Shown piece by piece: positions 39,464 through 51,400 of a stretch of 64,000 bases of DNA. This DNA is from Nereocystis luetkeana (Eukaryota > Sar > Phaeophyceae > Laminariales > Laminariaceae). Each line of letters begins with the position of its first letter. Within the stretch, counting starts at the first letter, position 1. The position numbers and the translations under genes are program-made. The notes under the pieces were generated by a model, which had not been told where the DNA came from, did no database searches, and saw nothing but the letters and a program-made list of their open reading frames with translations. Location of the stretch: positions 4,646,045 through 4,710,044 of the forward strand of contig JARUPZ010000006.1 of the NCBI GenBank assembly GCA_031213475.1, in the 5' to 3' direction.

Positions 39464-42400
39464 GTGAGGTTTCCCGGAAATGCCCCGCCCCTGGCCGAGC
39501 CCCTAGTGTGTCTACCTCTCGTGTATTGCGGCGCCTTTAGCATACGTAGCGCGGAAGTGGCTGGTCTCGTTATCTTTGGCGAGGAGCATTGAACGCTTTT
39601 TTTGTTGTGGAAGAAAGTTTTGGACGGGGCGCAACAAACGGTTCGTTTTTTTGCTATTAATAGAATAGCGTCGAATGCCCCGTGAATATGACGTGTCAGA
39701 TGTCTTCGGCGTACTGCATACGTTGGAAATGTGTGTGCATCGCTGGTGTTGGTAGGAGGTATACGATGTGCGTATCGTGCAGGTCGTTCATGCTGCGCAT
39801 ACACGAACGGGGCACCAAAAAACTCCGACCCTTGTTTGCCGCGACTGCATGAAAGCCGACATGAGTACGATGCAGCCAGCAGCCGCACGATATGCACATT
39901 TTCTCCTTGGCATCGATTAGAAAGAGGGAAGTGAAGGGGGGGAGGGGCAAGGAGAGATCAAAACAGAGGAACTAAACGAGGGGCTCAACGCAAACTCGCA
40001 GAAGGACGTTCCACTTCGTCCGCCAACGTCTGTAACCTTGTAATCTGTTTCAGGTCCATAAAGGCTGCGACGTTTCTAGAAGGTTTCCACGAGCCCGCGC
40101 TAGCGATACTGTACGAGCCGATTCAGACGTATGCGGGTCGGCTGGCGTCAATGCGGTCCACGTGTCGGCTGGTGCTGCTGTCCGTCAACTTGACCCAGGT
40201 GAAGTGAAGCCCTCGTGGGGGATGGGGCGGCACCTCTCGCTTTCGTTTTTTGGCAGATGATATATGCTGCTGTCGCTGCTGCTTTAGGGCAACGTACATA
40301 GCTATACAAACTCGTCGACAGGTTACGCGGAACTTTAATTCAAGCACGACCGATATGTTGACTCAGCGTTCCACTCAGTTTGGATATCGGCCACTGCTTT
40401 CGACACTCATATATACGTAGCTGGCTGGTGTGTTAATTTTGTGATATATTTGTACGAGCTTGTAGACAAAACCGATTGTTTGTCACAGCCGATTCGAGCT
40501 CGCAGCTGGTCTTTATATACCTGGTATATATACGAAGTATATTGTGTACCAGGTATACAATTTATATATATGTATATATATACCAGGTATATATATCCTC
40601 CTTCATTTTTTGTACTTGACATTTAACATCAAATCGTTAAAAAATAAGAACCAAACGAAGAGTGGCTTCTATTGGCAGAGGGTCCACGTGTGATCGAGGT
40701 ACGAACCAGCGCTTCTGACGTATCTCGTCGCGAAGTCGGCAATAGCTTGAGGTCTGTTCCGCGTTCGTTGAGTCGTTTCGCGGCCTCGTGTCGTGTCGCC
40801 ACTACCGCCTGCCTGCCTGCATGCCTGCCTGCCTGCCTGCCTGCCTGCTGCGCCTATTCCCTCGAAGCTAAGCTATTATAGTAGTCACGTCGGACCTACG
40901 CGAACGAAAACGCGTCGAAGCTCAGCTAACAGACCTTTAGGAAGCTAAGCAAACAGACAACGCCGGAGCTAAAGCTAACAAACCAAAAAAAATCAAGCTA
41001 AAAGTCGCCGGGGCGGGGGGGGCGGGGGGGGGGCGGGGGGGGGGCGGGGGGGGGTGGAGGAGTCTGCTTGACATTTACCCTCTCGGTTGTGCGCGTTGAT
41101 GCAGGGTCGGGCGCCGGTCATCTGGCAGGTCGACAACCTGCCCCACGATAGCTGGGACCTGATCGCAGTACCCTCGCCGATAGGAGGGGTGCAGGTGAGG
41201 CCGGCTGCACTCCGCTTGTGCGTTTCCACGGCCAGATTATATTTCGCTTTTTTTTTCATGTTTCCCGTCCCATCTGTTTTCTTCGCCTTACTTCTCCAGG
41301 TCTCTCCTCGTCGTAACTATGATCCGGGGTTTCACATAAATAACAGGCACTCCTCCCGTATTTCGGGGGACCATAGAAAATAGGGCTCACACGCAAAAAA
41401 AAATGTATGTTTACCTATTTTTACATGCAATATTTGGTCCTATCTACTACGGCCCCCCGTAATGCTACTGTGCGGCCCTTGATTTTTATCCCCGAGAAGA
41501 CATCAGCGTTTTCTTGCCCTCGTTGACTCGCGTCGAATATTGCATGGTTGCCGCTGCAATGGTTGGTTCGGGGAACAGGGGGTTTATTTCACTGGCCAGC
41601 CATAGCACTCTCCAGGCTCTCTTCCCCCCCCCCCCCCCCCCCCCCCGGTTTATGCCTGGTCGGTGAAAACCCGACATGCTCCGTCCCGGCATTGTAGGGA
41701 TGCGAGGGTCTATGGTCATACGACTACGGCCATGCATGAGATCGAGTACGTCTCTCCTATGGAGTACACCCCCCCCCCCGGTTTCGTTCGTCATTGTTTA
41801 TCACCCTGGGTGGTAGCCGTCTCCCGTGGCCTAACTTCTTGGCGCGTTTTCCTGTTGGCCGCTTTGGTTTGGACCCCCCTCTATTTTCGCTTCTCGTAGG
41901 CCGAAGAGTGCCCTCGAATCGGTGAACGCTTGGTTGAGAGCGCGCTCTGATGGCGGTTTTAGGCGGCAAAATGGCGTCATACGGTATACTAGCATGGGAG
42001 GGGGCACAGTGATTCATACTGTCGTAATTCATAGTACTACTTAGGAATCCGACCCCACGCTGGATCCGAAAACCACATATCCCCCCTATGTGTGTGAGCC
42101 GTATTTGGTTATGTTTCCTGCGTTCCCCCGTAGTGCTCTGGTACCATATACCAGGTGGTGCATAATGTAGGAGGGCGCCGCCCGTTGGCAACCGAATATG
42201 TCAAGAGACGGGTCAAGCCACGCAAAAGCACGCGCTTCGAAGGGTGTAGGGCCGAGTGTTCTACACTAAAGCCCAGTAGTTTGGTGTCAGTCAAGGCGTG
42301 TCAAGGCAGTGCTGCTGTCTGTCATGGGTGTGAAAGCGTGAAAGTGCTGTCTGTCTCCTGACATCTTTGACGGCAACAAGAAGTTTGCTCGTAAGAAATT

Positions 42401-45400
42401 GACGCTCGTTTTTTTTCTCATGATTGAGAAAAAAAAACGCCAAAAATGTACAGAGCCGAAGAAACGGTGCTCAGGGTCGGGTGCCATGATGAACCCGCTA
42501 CAGTAGCCAATGGTAGCCTGCGCTGAATGGTGGCAAGACAAGAGTAAGAAAGTGGGCCTCGATGACAAATTGACGTTTCGTTGCCATTACTAGCGGGCAC
42601 CTTCTGTACCGGAGCACATGCTGCTGCAGCATGTACCACGGCGGTGTTGTGTCTACTTTTGAGGCAAACGCGATTGAAACGTCGGTGTGCGTTCTGGGGG
42701 TTTTATAGCCGTGGTCAGGCTGAAGCACGGTGGCGAGTGGTGCGGGGTGAGATGCCACAACCCGCACGGTGTCGCAGCGCGCGTTGTGCGCTTGCCCTGC
42801 GCGTAACCATCTCCTGCTTCCGCGCAAAAGTTTGGTGACAAAAAGAGCAGATGCTGGCTGTTGTTGGCGGCCTCGGCTCCGCTCGCAAGCGCGCCGTCCC
42901 GACCCACGTACAAGCTTGCTTTTCCCATGCCACATCAGTCGATTTCCCCTCCCTCCCTCCCTCCCTCCCTCCCTCCCTCCCCCCGTCCTTCCTCTCCTTC
43001 CACGCGTCCCTCCCCTCCTTCCCCCCTCCCCTCCCCGCCCCTCCCAAGGTGATTTCGACAAACGCGGTGATGCACGTAAACCAGTCGGAGGTGCTGTCTA
43101 TCCTTGCCGTCAACGGGTACGCAAGGGCCACGGTGGACGACGGCCTGCTGGGTTGTCCCCTGCGCGGTGGGGACAACGACTGGGGGTGGGCATCGTTTAG
43201 GTAGGGGGGGGTGGGGTGGGGTGGGTAGAGTGGGTGGGTGAGTGGGGTGGATGGGTGGGTAGGCTTAGGGGGCGGGATGGGTGGGGAGGAATGGATAGGT
43301 GGATGGTGTGAGTGAATGGGTGAGTGGGCGGAGGTGGCGGTCGGGGTGCTCTATTTCACTGAGAGGGCGTGTGTGATGTGGGGCGGGGTGGGTGTCAGGG
43401 AGACGCTCTTCCCCTGTTCCAATTTGTTTTGAATTTTCCCCCGCATTCTCGTTTGGCCTGAGCGCTCAAGCAAGCGGAGCGGAGCTGCGAGAGGGTGTAC
43501 ATACGGCGGTAGTAAGAGCGAGAGTATTCCTTTTTTGTGTGTGCTTTCACTGCATGCGCTGCCGATTCGAGTCAGCCCTTGCCTCTCGTCTTCGTTGCCG
43601 CGTTGGACTGCTGGTTGGAGTCGAAGCCTTTCCTCCTCCCGAAAAACAAACGCTTCAGCGGTTCATGTGCGTGCCGGGCAGCATCTTGGCCCCTCTGCCC
43701 TATTCCGCTCCCGCGCGCACCTGTTCCGCCCCGCCCTTGGAGGTAGAGTAGGTGTGCTTCAACCAACTAGCGCCGCGTCCGTCCCGCCCTTGGACGGGAG
43801 GGTTTAACTCCACCAATGGTGGTCTGCTCACGAACGCCCCGGCGCCGTCCACCTCGCCCCGCTCCGTCCCAACCCGACCCGATCCAACCCATCCAACCCA
43901 ACCCCAATCCAACCCAACCCAACCTATCCCTACCCTACCCTACCCTACCCTACCCCCTCCACCCCGCGCTGCCCTTCCCTGCTCTGCCCTTCCCCGTCTC
44001 GTGTTCGCGTCCGCGTTCACTTGGTTTTGTTTTCCCCGCAATGGCGGCCGCGGTGGCGTTGCCCGTGATGGTGGTGATCGCTGTTTGTGATACCAGGCAC
44101 TCGAAGTCAGCTCTCGAGGTGGTGGACCTCAGCTCGTACGACGTGTGCATCGAGCTGGACGTGGTGCGCTGTGCTTTTCTCACCCCCACGTCCCTGCTGC
44201 TCTCCCTTCGCGGCGGGGAGGTGTACGCGCTCCGCTTGCACCTCGCCGACAACGGCAGCGGCGGGGGCGTGGGCGGGGGCGGTAGTGGTGGTGGTGGTGG
44301 CAACGCGCCTGATCGAGTGATTGGGCAGTCGTTACGCCCCATCGGCCGAGCTTCTCCCTGCTCCGTGCTGGCTGTGTCGGCGGGGCGGAGGGACGTAGAG
44401 ATCGGTGGAGGCCGGGCCGGAGGCGGGGGCCGGGGTGGGAGTGGGGGCGGTGCTCGGTCATCAAGGGGATTGGTGTTCATGGGGTCTAGGGTCGGCGACT
44501 CGCTTCTCGTGAAGTACGGCGTCGAGCGCGCGGGCACGCAGCCGGGAGCGCGCGGGGAGAGAGCGGTGAAGCGCGAGCCTAAGAAAGAGGAGGAGGAGGA
44601 GGAGGAGGAGGAAGAGGAGGAGGTGGTGACGGCGTTCGGGAGTGAGAGGCGGGCAGGGGAGAAGAAGGCGGGAGGAAAGGGGGCGGGGGCGGTAGGGCTT
44701 CCAAGCCCGAGAGCGGGCGCGGAGGTAAAATTTGGGGAATCGCGGAAGGAGGCTGTGGGTGGCGCGGCCGCAGGCGGTGTGGCCGGCAGAGACGCCCCCG
44801 CGGCGGCCTCGGCGGCGGCGGCGGCGGCGGCGGCCCCACGCGTGTCCGAGACGGGCGAGGAAGAGGCTGGTGGAAAGCGGGCGTTGAGACGAGGGGGGGA
44901 GGTGGCCCAGGGTCAGGCGGCGGCCAAGGTGGAGACCGGGTCTGACGGAGCCGAAGTGGCGGGCCTAGGTGGCGGCGTTGGTGCCCCAGGAAGAGATAGT
45001 GGCGGCGACGGTGCTGACGCCGCGGCGGTGGTGGCAACGGCCCCCGCTATGGTAGCGCCCGCGGCGTCGCTTTCCGTGTGTCAAAGGGAGGAGGGTTGGA
45101 GCGGGGAGGAGGCGCCACGATGGCCGGACGCGGAAGCTATGGACGTTGATGACGGCCCCCGGGACGGTGTGGGCTCGAAGCGAAGCCGTGACAAGCTCTC
45201 GCCCGAGCCAGCGGTAGTGGCGGCGAAAGAGAGGGGAGGGAAAGCGGGCGAAGGGGGAAGGGGTGACGGGATAGAAGGCGAAAGGAAAGGGAGTCAAAAA
45301 GAAGAGAGCGGGAGCGAAGGGAAAGAAGGTATAGTGAACGATCAGGAGGAGGAGGAGGAGGAGGGGGAGGGGGAGGAGGGGGAGGAGGGGGAGGAGGAGG

Positions 45401-45402
45401 AA

Positions 45403-45441
<39 letters not shown>

Positions 45442-48400
45442 GAAGAGGAGGGGGGGGGGGGAGGGGCGTGAGTGGGTCGGCACCCGAGGCACCGCGGCAG
45501 CCGTAGCCGCAGCCACTGACGACGATGACCACCCCAAGAAGAGAATTCGAATCTCGAACCCGGCGAGGGTTAAAAGGAGGGCGCCCGACGCCACCGGTGA
45601 TGAGGAGGGCCACGCGGTAGCGGCGGGATGCACCGAACCTGAAGAACGAGCGCAAGAGAGCTTGACCGCACGGCAGGCTACTAGTATGGCGGACGGTGGT
45701 GCGACCGATGCCGCCGTCGCCGCCGCTGCTACTGGAGCAGTTGCTACTAGGTTGGCGACGGCAGATGCGACGATGAAAGCTGACCGAGAAGTGGTAGCGG
45801 CGGCTAACGGCGCCCCTCTTGAGGCGCTCAGCCGAAAAGAGCGCGAGATGGTCGAAGAGGAGGAGCAGCTGTACGGCGCGAGGCTCGGCCCATCGACCGT
45901 GGGGAAGGTCGTCGTCGGACGGGATCTGGTGCGCCTGGGGCCTCGGGGGGAGGAACGCACGATCGAGGCGATTGGGTTTCGGCTGAAGGTGGGTGGGGGT
46001 CGAAAAGGGCCCCTGTGTGTCCACGCGGGGTTTTGGTGTTTGGTGTTTGTTGCTGTTGTTAGTGCTGATGCTGCTGCTTCTGCTTCTGTTGTGTTTGGTG
46101 CTGCTGCTGGTCGTGGTGGTGGTGCTGGTACTGCCGTTTTTGCTGCTGCTGCTGCTGCTGCTGCTGACCTTTGAGACTGATGATGGTGCCACTGTTGGTG
46201 TAGTTTTGAGAGAGCCGCGGGGCACACAGAAAGCTCAAGATGACGCAGGGTAAGAAGAGGCTTGTTTTTTTTTTCTTCAGTGTGTGTTGTTGTTGTTATC
46301 GTTGTTGTTGTTGTTGTTTCAGGCAGAAAGAGGCGGGGGGGGGGGGGGGTTCCAATGGGGGGAACGAAACCCGATCAGGTTGCCGTTGTTCCGGCGAGAG
46401 GAAGACCCTCAAGCGATGAGACGCTTAACGGCAGGACCGCCAGGGACGCCCCGTCACCCGTCGCGCACATCGTAACGCAACCAGCGCAACCTGATGTTTT
46501 ATTCGTACACGCACGACGACAGACAATGACACAACTCGACACCCTCACAGACGGATGACGATCTGCCGTAGTAGGTAGATCATCTGCGGGTCCTGACCTG
46601 CCGTGCCGAGGTGCTTGCGCGCGCAGGATCTGTATATGGCAGCGCACAGATCCAAGCCTGGAATTACGTGTGCTACTCGTAAACTGTAGATCATTACGAT
46701 TGCACAGTATTTGTGACTCCCACCGGCAAGGTGAGCTGTTGTGTGGGGGGGGCGTACTCGATAGGAGAGATGTACTCGATCTCATGCATGGCCGTAGTCG
46801 CACGACGATAGTTGTGGGGGGGAAAGATTTAAAGCAATCAAGAAAAAATATGCCCGAGGAAAAATACTGGAAGGTATAGGTTTCTGTGTGTGTGTGTGTG
46901 ATGGGTCCTGATTTACATGGCCCCCCTTTGTAGAACGTGACAGATCAGGGATCTATCTTCCCTGAAGGATCTATTTGCAGATCATCTAGATCATCTAGAT
47001 CATCTAGATCATCTAGATCATCGGCTGGGAACCGATTACGGGTCACGGGTGTGAACAGCTCAGACGCAAGAGCGACGAAGCTCAGCACAATAAATACGTG
47101 CCGACTGTGTGTGTGTGTGTGTTTTTTTGTTTTCTGCGGCGTCAGAACGCAACGCAAGCTGCCGGGTATCTATCTCTGAGAGTCCATCCACCCGGTGGAC
47201 AATTTTCTTTTCTTTTTCTTTCATGCGGGAGGAGGGCCCCGACGCTTTTTGTTCCACGCACCTGTTCGTGTAAGCCAAGCGACAAAGAAAGGGGTAATGT
47301 ACACATACCGGCACCACATTTGGCCTCAAATGTAGTACCCGTTAGACCCTTACATGATATTTCAAATAAGTCTCATGTTCCCGAACAGAAGTGAGAAGTG
47401 ACTGCGATGTGTTATTCCGCCGACGCTGCCGCCGCCGTCCTGAGCGTCGACGAAGCAAGCAGCCACACATCCATGGCGATGGGGCCGGCCAGGCCTATCG
47501 CGCCCCCCGGCCTCTCGCCCCCACCCCCGGCCGCCTACCTCCCGTCATGTGTGTAAACCCATCAACGTTTATTTCTACGCGTGCGTGACAGTCTGTAACA
47601 CTCCATTATTCATTGAACGCTCGGGTATCGGTCGGTGGTCGGCTCCCTCCCCCCCCCCCCCCCCCCCGCCAAACCACCCTCATGATGCGATGCATCAACC
47701 CTGCCTCCTGCATCCCACGCCCCATCCTCAGCCCCTCTCTTACGGCCCCCACTCACACCCAGACCCACACCAACACCAACACCAACACTCTATGCTATCC
47801 CCTATCCCCCCCCCCCCCCCTCCCCTCCACCATCCTCCACCCCTTAGGTTGTGGACTCCCTCTGCACTCTCGGCCCCATCGTGGATGCCGCCCTCGTGCC
47901 CTGCGCCTACCACGTCTCCAAGGCCGCCGCGAGGTACTCCTCCGGGGGCGGCGGCGGCAGCAGCAGCAGGAGCAGGCAGATGAGGGGAGTCCGCCCTGCT
48001 AGGGCGTCGGCGGCCGCTACAGGGGGTGGCGGGGGGGTGGGAGGGACGTCCGGGGGAGGCATTCGGACGAGCCTAGTGTGCGCGGTGGGGTACGGGCAGG
48101 AAGGGTCGCTCACGGTGTTTTCAGCCGGGCTTCGGACGGAGGTGGGGCCTGTTTAGCGGGGAAGAGCAAAGGGGAGGGGGGGGCGGGGGGGGGGGGGTGC
48201 TCGTTGTCGTGCATGGTCGAAATCGTAGGTGACCCTCGCATCGCTAGGTTTCCGCCACGCTGCACGTCGGGTCTTCCCCGACCAGGCAGATGTTGGAAGG
48301 GTTGGGGGGGGGGGAGGGCGTTGTTGTGGAGGGGGGGGGGCGTTCTCTTTGATTTGGAAGCGGTAACGTTAGGGGGGGGGGCTTGCTGTAGGTGAGTGCA

Positions 48401-51400
48401 TCCGTCTTTTCCTTGAAAAGCAGAGATGAGAAGACTGTGTGGATGTGGGTTTTTGGGAGTTTTTTTTGGCGGTGAATTGGAGGTGGTACTGTCGGGGGAT
48501 TTTGTTTCGGGGGGGGGGGGGCAGGAAGGGGTGGGCGGTGACGGCAGAGTCAACCGTCCCACCCCATCCCACCATAATATAAGTGCCTCTGGTCGGCCCT
48601 CAACCCCGCCCTGTGTGATTTTTGCGCGAAAGGTGGGAGGATTGTGGCGGGGAAAGAGAAACGCCATCTCCGTTGCACACGCACCACATGAGATCTAAGA
48701 AAGCGATTACTGCTGTGAAAAGCGAAAACGATCGACAGCGGCGCACCAAAAGTCGGCGCCGCAAACCCGCTGTCATAGATAACCCCGGCACCGCGAGCGC
48801 GCGGTGATTGCACGCCGCTTGCGCCGAACCGAACCGAACAGAACAGAACAGAATCGAACAGAACAGAACAGAACAGGACAGAACAAAACAGAACAGAACA
48901 GAACAGAACAGAACAGAACAGAACAGAACAGAACAAAACAGAACAGAACAGAACAAAACAGAACCGAACCGAACCAAACCGAACCGAACCGAACCGAACC
49001 GAACCGAACCGAACCGAACCGAACCGAACCGAACCGAACCGAACCGAACCGAACCGAACCGAACCGAACCGAACCGAACCGAACCGAACCGAACCGAACC
49101 GAGCCCCAACTACTCAGAGTCAACTCTCCAATCCAACCCATAGCCCACCAAAATCAAGCCCAATTATCCCCAACCCAAACCTATACCCAGATCCGTACCC
49201 AAGCGAAACCAAACCAAACCTAAACAATCCAATCCAATCCAATCCGATACGATCCAATCGAACCCAATCGACATCAAACCCCCAACACGAAATACCAACG
49301 CCAACACCAACAATACTATTACGAGGGAGAATAGTAAGTAGGACCAAATATTGTTCGTAAAAATACGGAAATATGTAGGTTTTTGTGTCTACCGTAGGTC
49401 CTATTTAATATGATCCCCTGTAGTAACACCAACGCCGATGCCAACGCCAACCCAAATGCCAACGCCAACGCCGATGCCAACGCCAACCCAAATGCCAACA
49501 AATCCAAAATGCCAACGCCAACCCAAATGCTAACGCCAAGCCAAATGCCAACGCCAACCCAAATGCGAACGCAACCGAACCCAACCCAACCCAACACCAA
49601 CACCAACAATATTACCGTAACACCAACACCGATACCAACACCAACACACCAACACCACACCCAACCCCCACCCATTCACCTCAGGTGGTGGTCGACCTGG
49701 CCGTCCCGGGCGCAACAGGGGTTTTCACCACCTCAGAAGGCGGTGGCGGCGAGCTGGGCCGGCAAGACACCCTCGTGCTAGTGTCCTCCTCCCCTCCGCC
49801 TCTGCTGGCCGGAGCCCCGGGCGTAGGCGGCGGTGGTCTCGGCAGGGTGGGACACACGCGAGTGCTCGCTTTCAAGGAGGACTTGAGGGTCGCGGAGCTG
49901 GCCGAGGGGGAGGACAACCCGTTCGTGTGCGACGCCGCCACTGTGGATGTGTGCGCCATGGCTGGAGGTACGGTCGTGCAGGCCCATGCGCAGGTGAGTC
50001 GGTCGGCGGTCGGGTGGAGGGGGGTGGACGGGAGGGGTTTGGAGGGAGTAATGAGGGAGGTGGGAACGGGGGTTGGAGTGGGAGGTAAGCGGGGGAGGAA
50101 GAGGGGGGGGGGGGGGGGGTACTCGATAGGAGAGATGTACTCGATCTCATGCATGGCCGCAGGTAGTCGTATGACCGTAGACCCTCTCATCCCTACAATG
50201 CCGGGACGGAGCATGTCGGGCTTTCACCGACCAGGCAGACATTGCTTGCACCAAGTGCGACGCGCTGGGAGGTGTCCGGCGAGTCGCATGAAGGGTGTGA
50301 GCTGCATCCTACTAAGAACCGCTTGTGAGGCGGACTTGCATATGGATGACAAGCTTCAATGAATTAATTTAATTTCCGGTGTATCCACTGGGAGGGGAGG
50401 TGGGGGGTGGGGAGGGGTAGAATGAGGGGAGCCTCAGGGAATATTAGGCGCACCCTTTTCGTGGTATGTATCCGTTGCTCAACGCTCGCTCCCCTCGTCT
50501 AACCCTAAGAAATTACGAAAGCCGAAAGCCGGATGGGGTTGGGGTTGGTGATTTTTCGTCTCGGGATGTAGTGGCCCCCGACCATAGCATCGAATACGTG
50601 CTGAGTGTGACGGGCACCGTCTAGACGCCTGTCCTCCCGACTCCAGCCATCTGCCGTCGTCGACCCCACGCCGTTCGTGATCCGCATCGAACCAGATGTC
50701 GCGTTCCGCCAACCGTCTGGACTGGGACGGGGGCGTTCTGCGCTTGGCACGATCAACCCTCACCCTATCCAAAACCTCAACCCCAACGCCAACCGCAACC
50801 GCAACTCCCCCCCCCCCCCCCCCCCCACCCTAACTTGCGATGGTCTATGGTCATACGACTACGGCCATGCATGAGATTGAGTACATCTCTCCTATCGAGT
50901 ACACCCCCCCCCCCCCCGCCCCCTAACCCAAAAATCAACTCCCCCCCCCCCCCCCCTCTACAATAACTCCACCTCTACTCCAAACCCAACCCCATCCCTC
51001 GAACCAAACCCCAAACCCAAATTCCACCCCCCCACCCCAACCCCAACCCCAACCCCAACCCCAACCCCAACCCGACCCAACCCCCACCCCGACACTAACC
51101 CCAGCTCCAACCCCAACCTTAAAAACCTCAATACTTGACCCTAAACCCCCAGCCCCTGTCCCCGACTCCAACCCCCCCCCCAAACAGGGCCTCCGGGTGA
51201 CGCGATTCCGCCAGGGCGTGCAAGACGTGCTCGCCTCGGAAGACCCGGAGATGGACGGTTTGGGGGCTGATCAGGGGGTGACGGTGACGCGAGCGGCGGC
51301 CGCGGGGGTTCACGCGTGCTGCCTCCTGTCGAGCTCTCGGCTGCACCTCATGGCGCTCGAGGAAGGAGACGAAAGGGAGGCCGATCTGCTTCCGGTGGAT

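Larger units (their letters stand above)
45989..47847. other. CPSF1 intron 6
   Basis: 1,859 bp. Holds TGCTG-rich simple sequence near 46050-46165, a C-tail element at 46754, a four-unit ATCTAGATC repeat at 46982-47021, and a possible MITE-A right end (GGGTCCTGATTTACATGGCC) near 46902-46930. Confidence 0.75.

Noticed and set aside
44965..46227. Long minus-strand frames opposite CPSF1 exons 5 and 6
   Set aside because: GC-rich antisense shadows of a conserved gene, without any domain.
49120..49781. Asn/Thr/Pro-rich frames as coding sequence
   Set aside because: Produced by AACCC/AACGCC simple repeats in CPSF1 intron 7 and a MITE-A.
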